The notes under the pieces: model-generated
Database searches by the model: none
The model's input: only the letters and a program-made list of their open reading frames with translations
What the model was told of the DNA's origin: nothing
Part shown: piece by piece, positions 1 through 7,078 of the stretch
Layout of the letters: each line of letters starts with the position of its first letter
Position numbering within the stretch: the first letter of the stretch is position 1
Translations under genes and position numbers: made by a program
Source of the DNA: Acidaminococcus sp. CAG:917
GTDB taxonomy: Bacteria; Bacillota; Clostridia; Christensenellales; CAG-917
Direction of reading: 5' to 3'
NCBI GenBank assembly: GCA_000437555.1
Contig: FR901015.1
Location: forward strand, 56,553 to 72,506
DNA length: 15,954 bases

Positions 1-2984
1 CTGTCGGGGAGACGTTGTCCCTGAACGTAGGTATACTGAACGCCTGCTACAGTTGCATATCCTGCAACAAGCTGACCGTCAACGGTGAAGTGCAACTGAA
101 CGGGAACGGCGGCAATTGCCTCCACTTTGCCGCCTGCAACGTCTTCTGCGGTATAATAACCTTTTTCAATAGCGTCGGCAATGGGATAGATATCCGCAGT
201 TTCGTCGGTGGAGAACGCCACAACAATCTGCTCTAAATAACCGCCAAGGTTTTCAAAGAGGGATTCCGTCATGTATTTGCCGATAAAATCTTCCGCAAAA
301 TCGATGATATCGCCTTCAAGCTCGATACCGAAGTTGTCCTGCAAAATGCCGGAAATAAGATTGTGCACCAAAGTAGTTGACAGTACGGTTTGCAGTTTAA
401 AGTTTGACATAAACTTTTCCGCAGTCAAATCCGAAAGCATAAGGAAATCCTTTATGATTTGGAAAACTTCTTTGATTTGAGCTGTTTGTGTATCGGTAAG
501 ACCATACTTTTCTTGCAATTTGCTAAAGTCGAAGCTGTATCCGTAAAGCTGTTTGATAAGCGAGTTGTCCTGAAGGAGCAACGGGTCCAAAAGCGTCATA
601 AGAAGCGTTTCGACGAGACTGCCGTCCGAGCATTGAGCGCAGAGGTCTTTGAGGGCGTATGCGTAATATACGTCATATTCCAAAACATTGAGTTCGGGGT
701 TGTAAAGATGGTCAATTCCTTGAAGCTCCGTTCCCGAATTGTGTTTTTGAATGATGTTTGTTGCAATTTCTTTGAGGGAAAGTTTGTGACCTTCCTGACC
801 GAATTCGAGTTCCAAGAACGGGTCGACAATTTGTTTGACGAAATCGACGGCGTTTTCGACGTTAAATTTTTCGCCCGTTATGTAATTGGTGATTGAATTG
901 AAGTCAAGCTCATAAAGCACGTTGTCAATTATATCCTGAGCGATATAGTTGAGTGCGGCGCCGTATTTGTCAAGTCCGAGAGTTGAAACGATTTCTATCT
1001 CTGAAAGGTCTTCCAAAAGGAATGTTTCAAGAGTAACTCTGAGGCTGTCTATCGTGTTGATAGAAATGAATTTTTCAAGTAAACGGTCAACGAGACGTCC
1101 GTAAATATCTTCCGTAACATATTCGTTGTAGGTGCGGCCGTTAAAGTTTGTATAGTTATAGCAATATGTGAAGTAATCGGGATTTGCGGCGTAAAGAGCG
1201 TCAAAAATCTCTTTATCGGTAGTGAGTCCGCTGATATCGACTTCAACCCAAGGTGCCGCGTTAGTGATGTTTGTCGACGGAGTAGGCACGAAATCTTGTA
1301 AAATGTCAAGAGTGCTGACAACGTTTTCCGCAACAAATTTATTTGTTGTATAGGCTCTGTCTATTTCAACATATCTTGTAGGAGAAGCGAAACTGACCGA
1401 CGAACCCGTCTGATAGTCATAAAAAACATTGCCGTTGGCGTCGGAATAGTTTTGCATATCCGAGGTGTGCATATGGCCCGAGAAACCGTAGCGGATATTC
1501 ATAGAGAGCAAACGTTTGACGAGGTGTTCCCAGTTGTAGTGAGTGAAGTCTTTTACGATTTCGTCTTCCATTGCAAAGTGGGGGAGGAAGTTATGGTGAG
1601 TAGCAATAAGATATGTATCGCAGTAATCGTTAAGATAGGACGAGTATTTCTCTTTGGCGAGTTGTTCGGAAGACTCAAGTCCGTCTATAACGGATTGCAT
1701 CCAATCGAGGGTAGAATCGAGAACTCTGCCGCCGGTTACGTGGTCAACGCCTGTCGAGTAATAAATAGTCTTATTCGCTTCAACGGCTTCTCTTAACTGT
1801 CTTATCGAAGTAAACGGCAAATAAGATTTTTTGTCGTCGCTGAGATAATAATAGTTTTTGTAGTTGTTTATATTGATACCGTTTATTTCCGCATTCGAAA
1901 GAGCTACGCAGATTGTTTCGTCAGTTGCCTCTCTTGTTGACGAGTCAATCATAAAGAGAGTATAACCGATAGACTTGGTTTCGGCGGCAGCTCTGTCTCC
2001 GTCGAGGAATTCGACGATGTATGACAAGATGTTGGTTGTGGAATCGATACCGATATAATCGGCTTGAGTTATCAATTCGCCGCCGATATATTTATTGTAA
2101 ATTGAATTGAGAGTATCGCATTTGTACGTAATGTTAAAGTTTGGGGCAAGCGTGCTGTGGACGTATCCGCCTGTATAATCGCTGCTCCAATAACTGTCGT
2201 CGGATTTTCCGCCCGTATAGGCAGGATTATAATTGTTTTCGACGTCGTTTTTATAGTCAAAAGTCGGAAAGCCTAAACTTTCAAAAATCTGAGCAAACGT
2301 TTTGGTATCAAGCGTGTCGGTAATCATCTCCGAGCCGTCGGCAGAATCTCCGTCCGCTTCCGTGATGTCATACACGCTGGCCGAACCGTTGTAAAGGTCG
2401 TGGTTGCCCGGCATTGCGAATACCTGGAAGTTCTCAAAATACTTTACGCCTTTTGAGCCGACGAGTTCACGCATTTCGTTTTGCAGATATCTGAGCGCAT
2501 TGGCGACGTCGATAAGAGCAATTCTTTCGCTGTTTTTCGAAAGGTCGCCCGTCGCGATGAGGACGTCCGGTATTTGGTCAAGCAGGCTCATATCGTTTTC
2601 GGCGTCGGCGCGGTCGATAATCTCCTGCGCTTTTGCGATAAAGTTGTTTATCGTCATAGCCAAAATCATACCGCTTTCGGTAACGAGCTTTGTGTCGCCG
2701 TATGTACTGAGGTTGAAATCGGAATTGACGAATTCCTCGCTCGATTTATCGACGTATTGATATTCGCCGTTTTCGTCGATATAGTGCGCGTAGCAGTAAT
2801 CCAAAGAAAAATAGTGGATATCGCTAAGCTGTGCAATCGTCAGCGTTTCGAAAATTCCCGTTAAAGAATCTTCACTAGCAAATGCCGTCTGTGTTGTTAC
2901 CGTAAAGCCTACCAAAAAAACGAGGACAAGCGCTAAAAATACGGCAAGAATGATAGGAAGATTCCTTTTTAAAGTTTTGCTCAT
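1..2984 (-). CDS. Exported calcineurin-like metallophosphoesterase, partial (C-terminus beyond window)
   Basis: Read on the minus strand from ATG at 2984 with GGAGG at 2994-2990; 994 codons are open to the window edge without a stop. Residues 1-36 form a signal peptide: a KTLKRN charged start, a long hydrophobic core and AFA before SED. The catalytic domain carries all the metallophosphoesterase motifs in order: SDIH (D55, H57), ATGD (D147), GNHD (193-196), THH (H463, H464) and GHMH (503-506). The family binds two metal ions and cleaves phosphate mono- or diesters. The domain is much longer than usual, with roughly 260 residues between GNHD and the HH motif. After about residue 520 comes some 400 residues of mostly helical-looking sequence, then from about 950 a strand-rich stretch that may start another domain. 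The protein should act outside the membrane, but its substrate cannot be told. It is monocistronic at its 5' end. Confidence 0.9.
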   Translation of the reverse strand, partial: MSKTLKRNLPIILAVFLALVLVFLVGFTVTTQTAFASEDSLTGIFETLTIAQLSDIHYFSLDYCYAHYIDENGEYQYVDKSSEEFVNSDFNLSTYGDTKLVTESGMILAMTINNFIAKAQEIIDRADAENDMSLLDQIPDVLIATGDLSKNSERIALIDVANALRYLQNEMRELVGSKGVKYFENFQVFAMPGNHDLYNGSASVYDITEADGDSADGSEMITDTLDTKTFAQIFESLGFPTFDYKNDVENNYNPAYTGGKSDDSYWSSDYTGGYVHSTLAPNFNITYKCDTLNSIYNKYIGGELITQADYIGIDSTTNILSYIVEFLDGDRAAAETKSIGYTLFMIDSSTREATDETICVALSNAEINGININNYKNYYYLSDDKKSYLPFTSIRQLREAVEANKTIYYSTGVDHVTGGRVLDSTLDWMQSVIDGLESSEQLAKEKYSSYLNDYCDTYLIATHHNFLPHFAMEDEIVKDFTHYNWEHLVKRLLSMNIRYGFSGHMHTSDMQNYSDANGNVFYDYQTGSSVSFASPTRYVEIDRAYTTNKFVAENVVSTLDILQDFVPTPSTNITNAAPWVEVDISGLTTDKEIFDALYAANPDYFTYCYNYTNFNGRTYNEYVTEDIYGRLVDRLLEKFISINTIDSLRVTLETFLLEDLSEIEIVSTLGLDKYGAALNYIAQDIIDNVLYELDFNSITNYITGEKFNVENAVDFVKQIVDPFLELEFGQEGHKLSLKEIATNIIQKHNSGTELQGIDHLYNPELNVLEYDVYYAYALKDLCAQCSDGSLVETLLMTLLDPLLLQDNSLIKQLYGYSFDFSKLQEKYGLTDTQTAQIKEVFQIIKDFLMLSDLTAEKFMSNFKLQTVLSTTLVHNLISGILQDNFGIELEGDIIDFAEDFIGKYMTESLFENLGGYLEQIVVAFSTDETADIYPIADAIEKGYYTAEDVAGGKVEAIAAVPVQLHFTVDGQLVAGYATVAGVQYTYVQGQRLPD

Positions 2985-3120
2985 ATTTTCCTCCGTGAGT
3001 TGTATTTAAAAACCGATATTATCCGTCTTTAAACGAAAAATAATTTAACGCTTTTGTTCAATGTCGCCAAAAATTAAAAATTATCTTTCGTTTAAAGATA
3101 TTTTAATATACGGTTTTTAA
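2985..3120 (-). promoter_or_regulatory. 5' leader of the phosphoesterase gene with a 37-bp imperfect hairpin
   Basis: Two inverted arms, 3006-3046 and 3080-3120, face each other across a loop of about 33 nt. In the minus-strand RNA the outer ten bases TTAAAAACCG pair perfectly. Six more pairs follow after a one-base bulge, then a small internal loop. The inner helix of 21 pairs is built on TCTTTAAACGAAA and includes one G-U pair. The promoter just to the right puts the transcript start at about 3122, so the RNA would begin at the base of this stem. Neither side carries a proper U-tract, so it is not an ordinary terminator. It may be a 5' stabilising hairpin, a protein operator, or a small palindromic insertion. 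The trinucleotide TAT flanks both ends. Confidence 0.6.
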
Positions 3121-3128
3121 TATTATCA

Positions 3129-3156
3129 ATTATACATATATATAATATAAAGTCAA
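3129..3156 (-). promoter_or_regulatory. Sigma-A type promoter of the phosphoesterase gene
   Basis: On the minus strand TTGACT (3156-3151) and TATAAT (3134-3129) are separated by 16 nt, with a TG directly before the -10 box. The predicted start is near 3122, giving a leader of about 138 nt before the ATG at 2984. Confidence 0.65.
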
Positions 3157-3302
3157 TATGTTAGTTTGAGGAAATTGTTTCCATATCGTCTGTTAAAAAT
3201 TTTTTACAATAATTTAATTTTTTTTTTAAAAAATTCGCCTGATTTGTTCAATATTTCATATATCTTTATTATATAACTTAAACACACTGTTTTTGTTAAA
3301 TA

Positions 3303-3331
3303 TTGACTACAACGCAGAAAGGTGATAATAT
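3303..3331 (+). promoter_or_regulatory. Candidate promoter of the SHOCT membrane protein gene
   Basis: TTGACT at 3303-3308 is followed by GATAAT (3324-3329, 15-nt spacer) or TAATAT (3326-3331, 17-nt spacer). The start would fall near 3337, just before the GGAGG at 3344-3348. The rest of the gap from 3157 to 3302 is very AT-rich and shows nothing else. Confidence 0.35.
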
Positions 3332-3352
3332 GTATGCATGGTCGGAGGTTTT

Positions 3353-4162
3353 ATGGAGAGGATTTCATTAAAAAAAATAATACTTTGCTGTATACTTGTT
3401 ATAATCACTGTTTTTTCAATTATAACTCCCGTGTTTGACGTATATGCATTAAAGTTTTCAAAAATCAGTTTGCTCGGTGAGTGTGGCTTCGATTTTTTTG
3501 ACGGCCGTTCATTTTTTTATGAAAATTATGGCGTAGAGATTTTTAATACTAAAGCTATTTCTTCAATATCTATCCTTTGCTTGACTTTAGGCATTCTCTC
3601 ATTTATCTTGGCAGCAGTCAATTTTGTAGTCTCAGATGAAAAGAGGAATAAAATTTTAATAATTTTATTGTCAGTATCTTTTATATGCTCCCTTGCTTAT
3701 ATGATTATGGGAATTGTGACGTATGTCGACCTTTTAAATTTAGTAAAAACATCTGTTGCCGAAAGCGGTAGTCTTGAAGGAATGGAATTTGGCTCGGGAA
3801 CAATATCCACAATTACTTTATCTTATATTCCCTTGATTTTGCATAGCTTATTATGCGCCTTTTATTTTGTCTGCAATTATTTTATAAAAGAGGGCGATGC
3901 TTATATCGAAAAAAAGATTGCAATTGATTCCGACGGTGACGCTGAAAATGAAAACAATAATTCGCCGACAACTGTTCGGGAAAACAAATCAGCCTGTGAG
4001 CAAAAAAGCAGTTTTACTCAAACAAAAACAACTGCGACACGTATTTCAAGCGATTATGAGTATTCTAAACTTAGGGAACTTAAGTCGCTACTCGACGACG
4101 GCATTCTAACGCAGGAAGAGTTTGTTTCTGAAAAGATTAAAATTCTCAATTTAAACAAATAA
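3353..4162 (+). CDS. Four-helix membrane protein with C-terminal SHOCT motif
   Basis: The protein has 269 residues from ATG 3353, which has GGAGG at 3344-3348. An in-frame ATG at 3338 would add five residues but sits too far from the AAGGTGA at 3319-3325. Hydrophobic segments lie at about 8-30, 70-92, 100-123 and 152-178. A polar, Asn/Ser/Thr-rich linker (about 190-235) follows. The last 30 residues, KLRELKSLLDDGILTQEEF and the following lysine-rich helix, match the SHOCT motif, a short helical module often found at the ends of bacterial membrane proteins and thought to mediate oligomerisation or binding. A loop of about 40 residues follows helix 1. No catalytic residues are evident, and the molecular role is unknown. 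The gene stands alone and ends in a strong terminator. Confidence 0.85.
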   Translation: MERISLKKIILCCILVIITVFSIITPVFDVYALKFSKISLLGECGFDFFDGRSFFYENYGVEIFNTKAISSISILCLTLGILSFILAAVNFVVSDEKRNKILIILLSVSFICSLAYMIMGIVTYVDLLNLVKTSVAESGSLEGMEFGSGTISTITLSYIPLILHSLLCAFYFVCNYFIKEGDAYIEKKIAIDSDGDAENENNNSPTTVRENKSACEQKSSFTQTKTTATRISSDYEYSKLRELKSLLDDGILTQEEFVSEKIKILNLNK

Positions 4163-4202
4163 ATTTAATTAATGATAGTAACATTCAGACGCTTATAAAA
4201 AT

Positions 4203-4229
4203 AAAAAACCGACTTGTCGTCGGTTTTTT
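4203..4229. terminator. Bidirectional rho-independent terminator
   Basis: An 11-bp stem, AAAAAACCGAC (4203-4213) with GTCGGTTTTTT (4219-4229), closes a 5-nt loop. It has a U-tract in both directions. It ends the SHOCT protein gene on the plus strand and tRNA-Glu on the minus strand, whose encoded CCA abuts it. Confidence 0.9.
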
Positions 4230-4303
4230 GGTACCCCCGTGGGGAATCGAACCCCAGACTCAGCCGTGAGAGGGCTACGTCTTAACCTCTTGACCACGAG
4301 GGC
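4229..4303 (-). tRNA. tRNA-Glu (anticodon CTC)
   Basis: The minus-strand sequence folds as a full cloverleaf. The acceptor GCCCTCG pairs with CGGGGGT (including two G-U pairs), followed by discriminator A and encoded CCA. The D arm is TGGTCAAGAGGTTAAGAC, and the T arm is TGGGG-TTCGATT-CCCCA. The anticodon stem TAGCC/GGCTG closes the loop CTCTCAC, which gives anticodon CTC after U33. It reads GAG codons. The mature 5' end is 4303. Confidence 0.95.
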
Positions 4304-4320
4304 ATATCAAGGCAAGAAAA

Positions 4321-4349
4321 AATATACCATATCTTTTATTTTTCGGCAA
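4321..4349 (-). promoter_or_regulatory. Promoter of tRNA-Glu
   Basis: On the minus strand TTGCCG (4349-4344), a 17-nt spacer and TATATT (4326-4321) place the start near 4314, about ten bases before the tRNA 5' end. Confidence 0.6.
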
Positions 4350-4608
4350 GTGAATTTAATACATTTTTTTTGCGTTTTAAAAACTGACAAAAAAGCGCAG
4401 GGAATTTATAGTAATTATTATAAGATGCTCCGCAAAAAAAGAGAAGAACGCTACATCGGTATTATTAAAAATATATAAGTTAAAATCCAAACCGCTACAA
4501 TATGCTAATCAATGGCGTTTAACCGAAAAAGGGCAGACCGCCTCATTGTGAATTGCACTATTTAAAAAACGAAAATATTTTAAGACAACCGTTAAAAGGA
4601 ATAAACGC
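4350..4608. other. AT-rich spacer with no recognised content
   Basis: I see no convincing gene, repeat or structured element here. A 17-codon frame from ATG 4423 lacks a ribosome site. The stretch separates the tRNA-Glu promoter from the terminator of the structured RNA upstream of it. Confidence 0.5.
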
Positions 4609-4644
4609 AAAAAAAAGACTTGCCGTATGGCAAGTCCTTTTTTT
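4609..4644. terminator. Rho-independent terminator of the structured RNA
   Basis: The stem GACTTGCC (4617-4624) with GGCAAGTC (4629-4636) has a GTAT loop. On the minus strand it is followed by eight U residues (4616-4609). The other side also has a T-run (4638-4644), so it could work on both strands, but only the minus strand has an evident transcript entering it. Confidence 0.85.
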
Positions 4645-4843
4645 GTTCATTGTTTTGCTACACATCCCACACCGTCGTAAGATACAAATTTTAAACCTGT
4701 GTGTACAGGGTGGGTAAATGACTGTCTGCATCGCTGTCTTCCACTGATATGATGAGGCCTGACATTGAAGGCTCGAACCCGTCATCCCTTTTTTTAAAAT
4801 TTGTGGTTCAAAGATAGTGTATCAATACGACTTTGCAGGACTG
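4609..4843 (-). ncRNA. Unassigned structured non-coding RNA, about 235 nt
   Basis: A near-consensus promoter upstream and a U-tract terminator at the end bracket a stretch without a usable reading frame. Long-range complementarity supports a folded RNA. GTCGTA (4674-4679) pairs with TACGAC (4826-4831), GATAC (4681-4685) with GTATC (4819-4823), and a perfect 12-bp helix joins 4684-4695 to 4793-4804. The second and third helices share two bases and so compete at that joint. Inside the closing stem lie a small hairpin CCTGT-GTGT-ACAGG (4696-4709) and a second helix joining GGG and ATGAC of 4712-4722 to GTCATCCC (4781-4788). A T-loop-like GGGTTCGAGCC lies in the inner arm (minus strand, 4782-4772). 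It lacks the signatures of tmRNA, RNase P RNA and SRP RNA. A closing stem plus a small 3'-side hairpin resembles 6S RNA topology, which is the best guess but not established. Confidence 0.6.
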
Positions 4844-4848
4844 TCTAT

Positions 4849-4877
4849 ATTATACCTATAAATGAAGCGGTATGCAA
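4849..4877 (-). promoter_or_regulatory. Promoter of the structured RNA
   Basis: On the minus strand TTGCAT (4877-4872), a 17-nt spacer and a perfect TATAAT (4854-4849) predict a start near 4843. No reading frame with a ribosome site follows. Confidence 0.65.
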
Positions 4878-5043
4878 TAGCAAATCAAAAAAAAGATTGT
4901 TTTTTTATGGAAAAAATTTTAATTTAATGCAATTTTATTTCGGTTAGAAAGCGAACGCACGCCGATTTTCAATGTTTAAAACAAAATAAATTTAGCTATT
5001 GAATAGCACATAAAATTATGATATTATTGACAAGGAGGGCATT

Positions 5044-6105
5044 ATGACAGAGGGAATTGAAAACAACAACGGCAGGCTTAAAGCGGTCACTTTGATATCC
5101 GTTTTCGCTTTTGTCGCGGTTTTTGCGACGATGCTTGCGCTTGCAAGCGTTTACGATTTAGAGATAAGCAAAATATTGACAAACGGCAACCTCGCCGAGG
5201 GGGAATATTATTCGTCAAACGGTTTCGGACTTTTTTTTGAAGCGTTCGGGGCAACGCCTATATGGTTTGTCATAGCGTTTTCGGGCGTAATACTTTTTTG
5301 GAACGTTCCCGCTTTAAAACAGATAAAGATGAAGATATCGGACAAGGGCAAAAACGCTCTTTGCGTGTTTTTGATGATTGTCTGCGCCGTGGTCGTCTTA
5401 GTAGGGTTTTATTTCTTTATATCCGAAACGTTTAAATACGTTTTCGAGCATATGGGCAACGAGGATTATAAACACAACGGCTACGTAGTGGCGCTTGAGG
5501 TATTTGTCGCTTTGCCTCTTTCTGTTCTTTTGATATTCGCTTGGAAAAACTTTGATGAAAAAACGCACAAAAAGCTTTTGCGTTTTGCGCTTGTCATGAT
5601 TTTTACTGCGATATTTTATTTATTGATTGAGGTAATTAAAGGACCTGTAGGAAGAATGCGTTTCAGGACAATGAATTATCTCGGTGATTTTTCAGGATAT
5701 ACGCCTTGGTATCAGATTAACGGCAAGAGAAATATTCTCGATTTTGTAGACGACAGCTGTAAGTCGTTCCCGTCGGGACACACTTTTTCCGCCGCAGTAA
5801 TTTATTCGTTGCTCTGTTTGCCGTCGCTGTTTGAAAAACTCAATAAACCTTGGATAAAAGCGCTCTTTTATGTAGGCACCATAGGATATACAATGATAGT
5901 GGCGATAAGCCGTATAGTTGTGGGAGCGCACTTTATGTCCGACGTCCTGTTTGGCGGAACGATTGCCTTTGTAGCTTCTATGCTCGGCAAGGAAATGTTT
6001 GTAGACGGCTTTAAACATTTTAAATGCTTTGGAAAAAATTCAAATGCCGATAAAGGGGATGCGGAGATATCGCATAACGGCTTTTCAGAGGAAGATGCCA
6101 AATGA
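5044..6105 (+). CDS. PAP2-family membrane phosphatase
   Basis: The protein has 353 residues from ATG 5044, preceded by AAGGAGGG at 5032-5039. It has about six hydrophobic segments (near 14-36, 70-88, 105-128, 150-167, 180-197 and 270-310 in part). The three PAP2 motifs are present: K199-x6-R206, PSGH at 243-246, and SR-x5-H-x3-D with S289, R290, H296 and D300. In this family H296 is the phosphate nucleophile and H246 the acid. Such enzymes remove phosphate from phosphatidic acid, phosphatidylglycerol phosphate or undecaprenyl pyrophosphate. The first motif ends RF (F207) rather than the usual RP. The C-terminal 40 residues are polar and probably cytoplasmic. It overlaps the next gene by 4 nt, so the two are probably translationally coupled. 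The exact substrate cannot be called. Confidence 0.88.
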   Translation: MTEGIENNNGRLKAVTLISVFAFVAVFATMLALASVYDLEISKILTNGNLAEGEYYSSNGFGLFFEAFGATPIWFVIAFSGVILFWNVPALKQIKMKISDKGKNALCVFLMIVCAVVVLVGFYFFISETFKYVFEHMGNEDYKHNGYVVALEVFVALPLSVLLIFAWKNFDEKTHKKLLRFALVMIFTAIFYLLIEVIKGPVGRMRFRTMNYLGDFSGYTPWYQINGKRNILDFVDDSCKSFPSGHTFSAAVIYSLLCLPSLFEKLNKPWIKALFYVGTIGYTMIVAISRIVVGAHFMSDVLFGGTIAFVASMLGKEMFVDGFKHFKCFGKNSNADKGDAEISHNGFSEEDAK

Positions 6106-6377
6106 GCGCATATCTTATATTCTTAATTTACCTCGGCATACTGTCGCTTATAACCTTTATCGTTTTCGTTGCCGATAAAATAAAGGCGCAAAACGGGGCG
6201 TGGCGAATTCCCGAAAGCGTTCTTTTGGGATTATCCGCAATAGGCGGCGCGGTCGGGGGATACCTTGCAATGTTTATCGCTTGGCACAAAGTAAGGAAGT
6301 GGTATTTTCACGTTGCGGAAGTACTCAGTCTTATTCTTCACGTAGCGATAACTCTTTTGCTTTATTTTTTGATTTAG
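6102..6377 (+). CDS. DUF1294 family membrane protein
   Basis: The protein has 91 residues and its ATG overlaps the stop of the phosphatase gene (ATGA), so it belongs to the same operon. The family pattern is clear: a first membrane segment (about 4-24), then D25-K26, WRIPE (34-38), a glycine-rich GGAVGG (48-53), and HKVRKWYF (62-69) where the family usually has HKTRK-x-x-F. A last membrane segment (about 72-91) reaches the C-terminus. The length is normal for the family. DUF1294 proteins are small inner-membrane proteins of unknown biochemical function. The pairing with a lipid-type phosphatase hints at an envelope role but proves nothing. Confidence 0.85.
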   Translation: MSAYLIFLIYLGILSLITFIVFVADKIKAQNGAWRIPESVLLGLSAIGGAVGGYLAMFIAWHKVRKWYFHVAEVLSLILHVAITLLLYFLI

Positions 6378-6477
6378 ATGCCGAATTTGAGTATTATTAA
6401 AATTTACGAACTTTGTATATTTAAATTATCTGTCGGCAAAGAAACAGTTAAAGTAATTAATCAAAATTTCAAAAAAT

Positions 6478-6540
6478 AAAATCTGCCGCTAAAGTTTAAA
6501 GCGTTTCATTACGTTTTTAAATTAAAGCGGCAGATTTTTT
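6478..6540 (+). terminator. Terminator of the phosphatase/DUF1294 operon
   Basis: AAAATCTGCCGCT pairs with AGCGGCAGATTTT across 6478-6538, with an inner TTTAAA/TTTAAA helix in the loop region and a T-run at 6535-6540. The A-run on the left arm would also allow termination in the minus direction. It lies about 100 nt after the DUF1294 stop. Confidence 0.8.
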
Positions 6541-6628
6541 ATGTTTTTTTATAATAAAATATGGGTCAAATGATATTAGCGGTTTAAAAATTTTAGGCTA
6601 TAAAACAAATGCGCAGAGTGAAACTTAT

Positions 6629-6660
6629 TAAAAAAAGGAGTAAAGCTGCCTTTACTCCTT
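6629..6660 (-). terminator. Terminator of tRNA-Thr
   Basis: AAGGAGTAAA (6635-6644) and TTTACTCCTT (6651-6660) form a 10-bp stem with a 6-nt loop. On the minus strand a T-run follows at once, three bases after the tRNA CCA end. Confidence 0.85.
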
Positions 6661-6663
6661 AGC

Positions 6664-6739
6664 TGGAGCTGATGGGGGGACTTGAACCCCCGACCTATTC
6701 ATTACGAGTGAATCGCTCTACCAACTGAGCCACATCAGC
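6664..6739 (-). tRNA. tRNA-Thr (anticodon CGT)
   Basis: The minus-strand sequence forms a complete cloverleaf. The acceptor GCTGATG pairs with CATCAGC, with discriminator T and encoded CCA (6666-6664). The D arm is TGGCTCAGTTGGTAGAGC. The anticodon stem ATTCA/TGAAT closes the loop CTCGTAA, giving CGT. The T arm is GGGGG-TTCAAGT-CCCCC. It reads ACG codons. The mature 5' end is 6739. Confidence 0.95.
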
Positions 6740-6757
6740 ATTATTTAAAGCTAGGTC

Positions 6758-6786
6758 ATTATAGCAAATTAAAATCTGTTTGACAA
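6758..6786 (-). promoter_or_regulatory. Promoter of tRNA-Thr
   Basis: On the minus strand TTGTCA (6786-6781), a 17-nt spacer and a perfect TATAAT (6763-6758) place the start a few bases before the tRNA. Confidence 0.7.
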
Positions 6787-7064
6787 CAAAATTGAAGTGC
6801 CTTTTTTAATTTTTATGCCTATGTCACTTTAAGCAAAGGAATAAAAACGAGGTTTTGTTTTTGTGCCGTTAAAATTTTATATTTTGAATAATGATAAACT
6901 GCCCATTATATTATTTTAATTTTTAACAAAGAATGATTTTTTAAACTTATATGAATTTAATCGACCTTTTTTCATTTACAATAAATGTAAAAAATAATGC
7001 AAATATTTGTAAAAATTTTTGAAAACCTATTGAAATTTATAAAGAATAATGTTAATATTTGAAT
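6787..7064. other. AT-rich upstream region of the Hsp70-like/SNF2 operon
   Basis: No gene is seen here. Two short perfect palindromes could be operators: CATTTA-CAA-TAAATG (6973-6987) and CAAATATTTG (7000-7009). A weak promoter fit is TTGAAA (7030-7035), 17 nt, TAATAT (7053-7058), which would give almost no leader before the ribosome site at 7065-7072. The CIRCE heat-shock operator (TTAGCACTC-N9-GAGTGCTAA) is absent. Confidence 0.35.
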
Positions 7065-7078
7065 AAGGAGAGTAAACT

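Noticed and set aside
459..896. Plus-strand open frame of 145 codons
   Set aside because: It lies wholly inside the minus-strand phosphoesterase, which has a signal peptide, intact motifs and a proper start; the opposite frame is a shadow.
4239..4478. Plus-strand open frame of 79 codons
   Set aside because: It overlaps the tRNA-Glu gene and its promoter.
4741..4772. SRP RNA-like GTCAGG and GGAAGA segments in the structured RNA
   Set aside because: In SRP RNA GTCAGG, the GGAA tetraloop and AGCAG are closely spaced; here the spacing and pairing do not fit.
4558..4785. Minus-strand open frame of 75 codons in the structured RNA region
   Set aside because: It runs through the terminator hairpin and lacks a ribosome site; composition and pairing favour a non-coding RNA.
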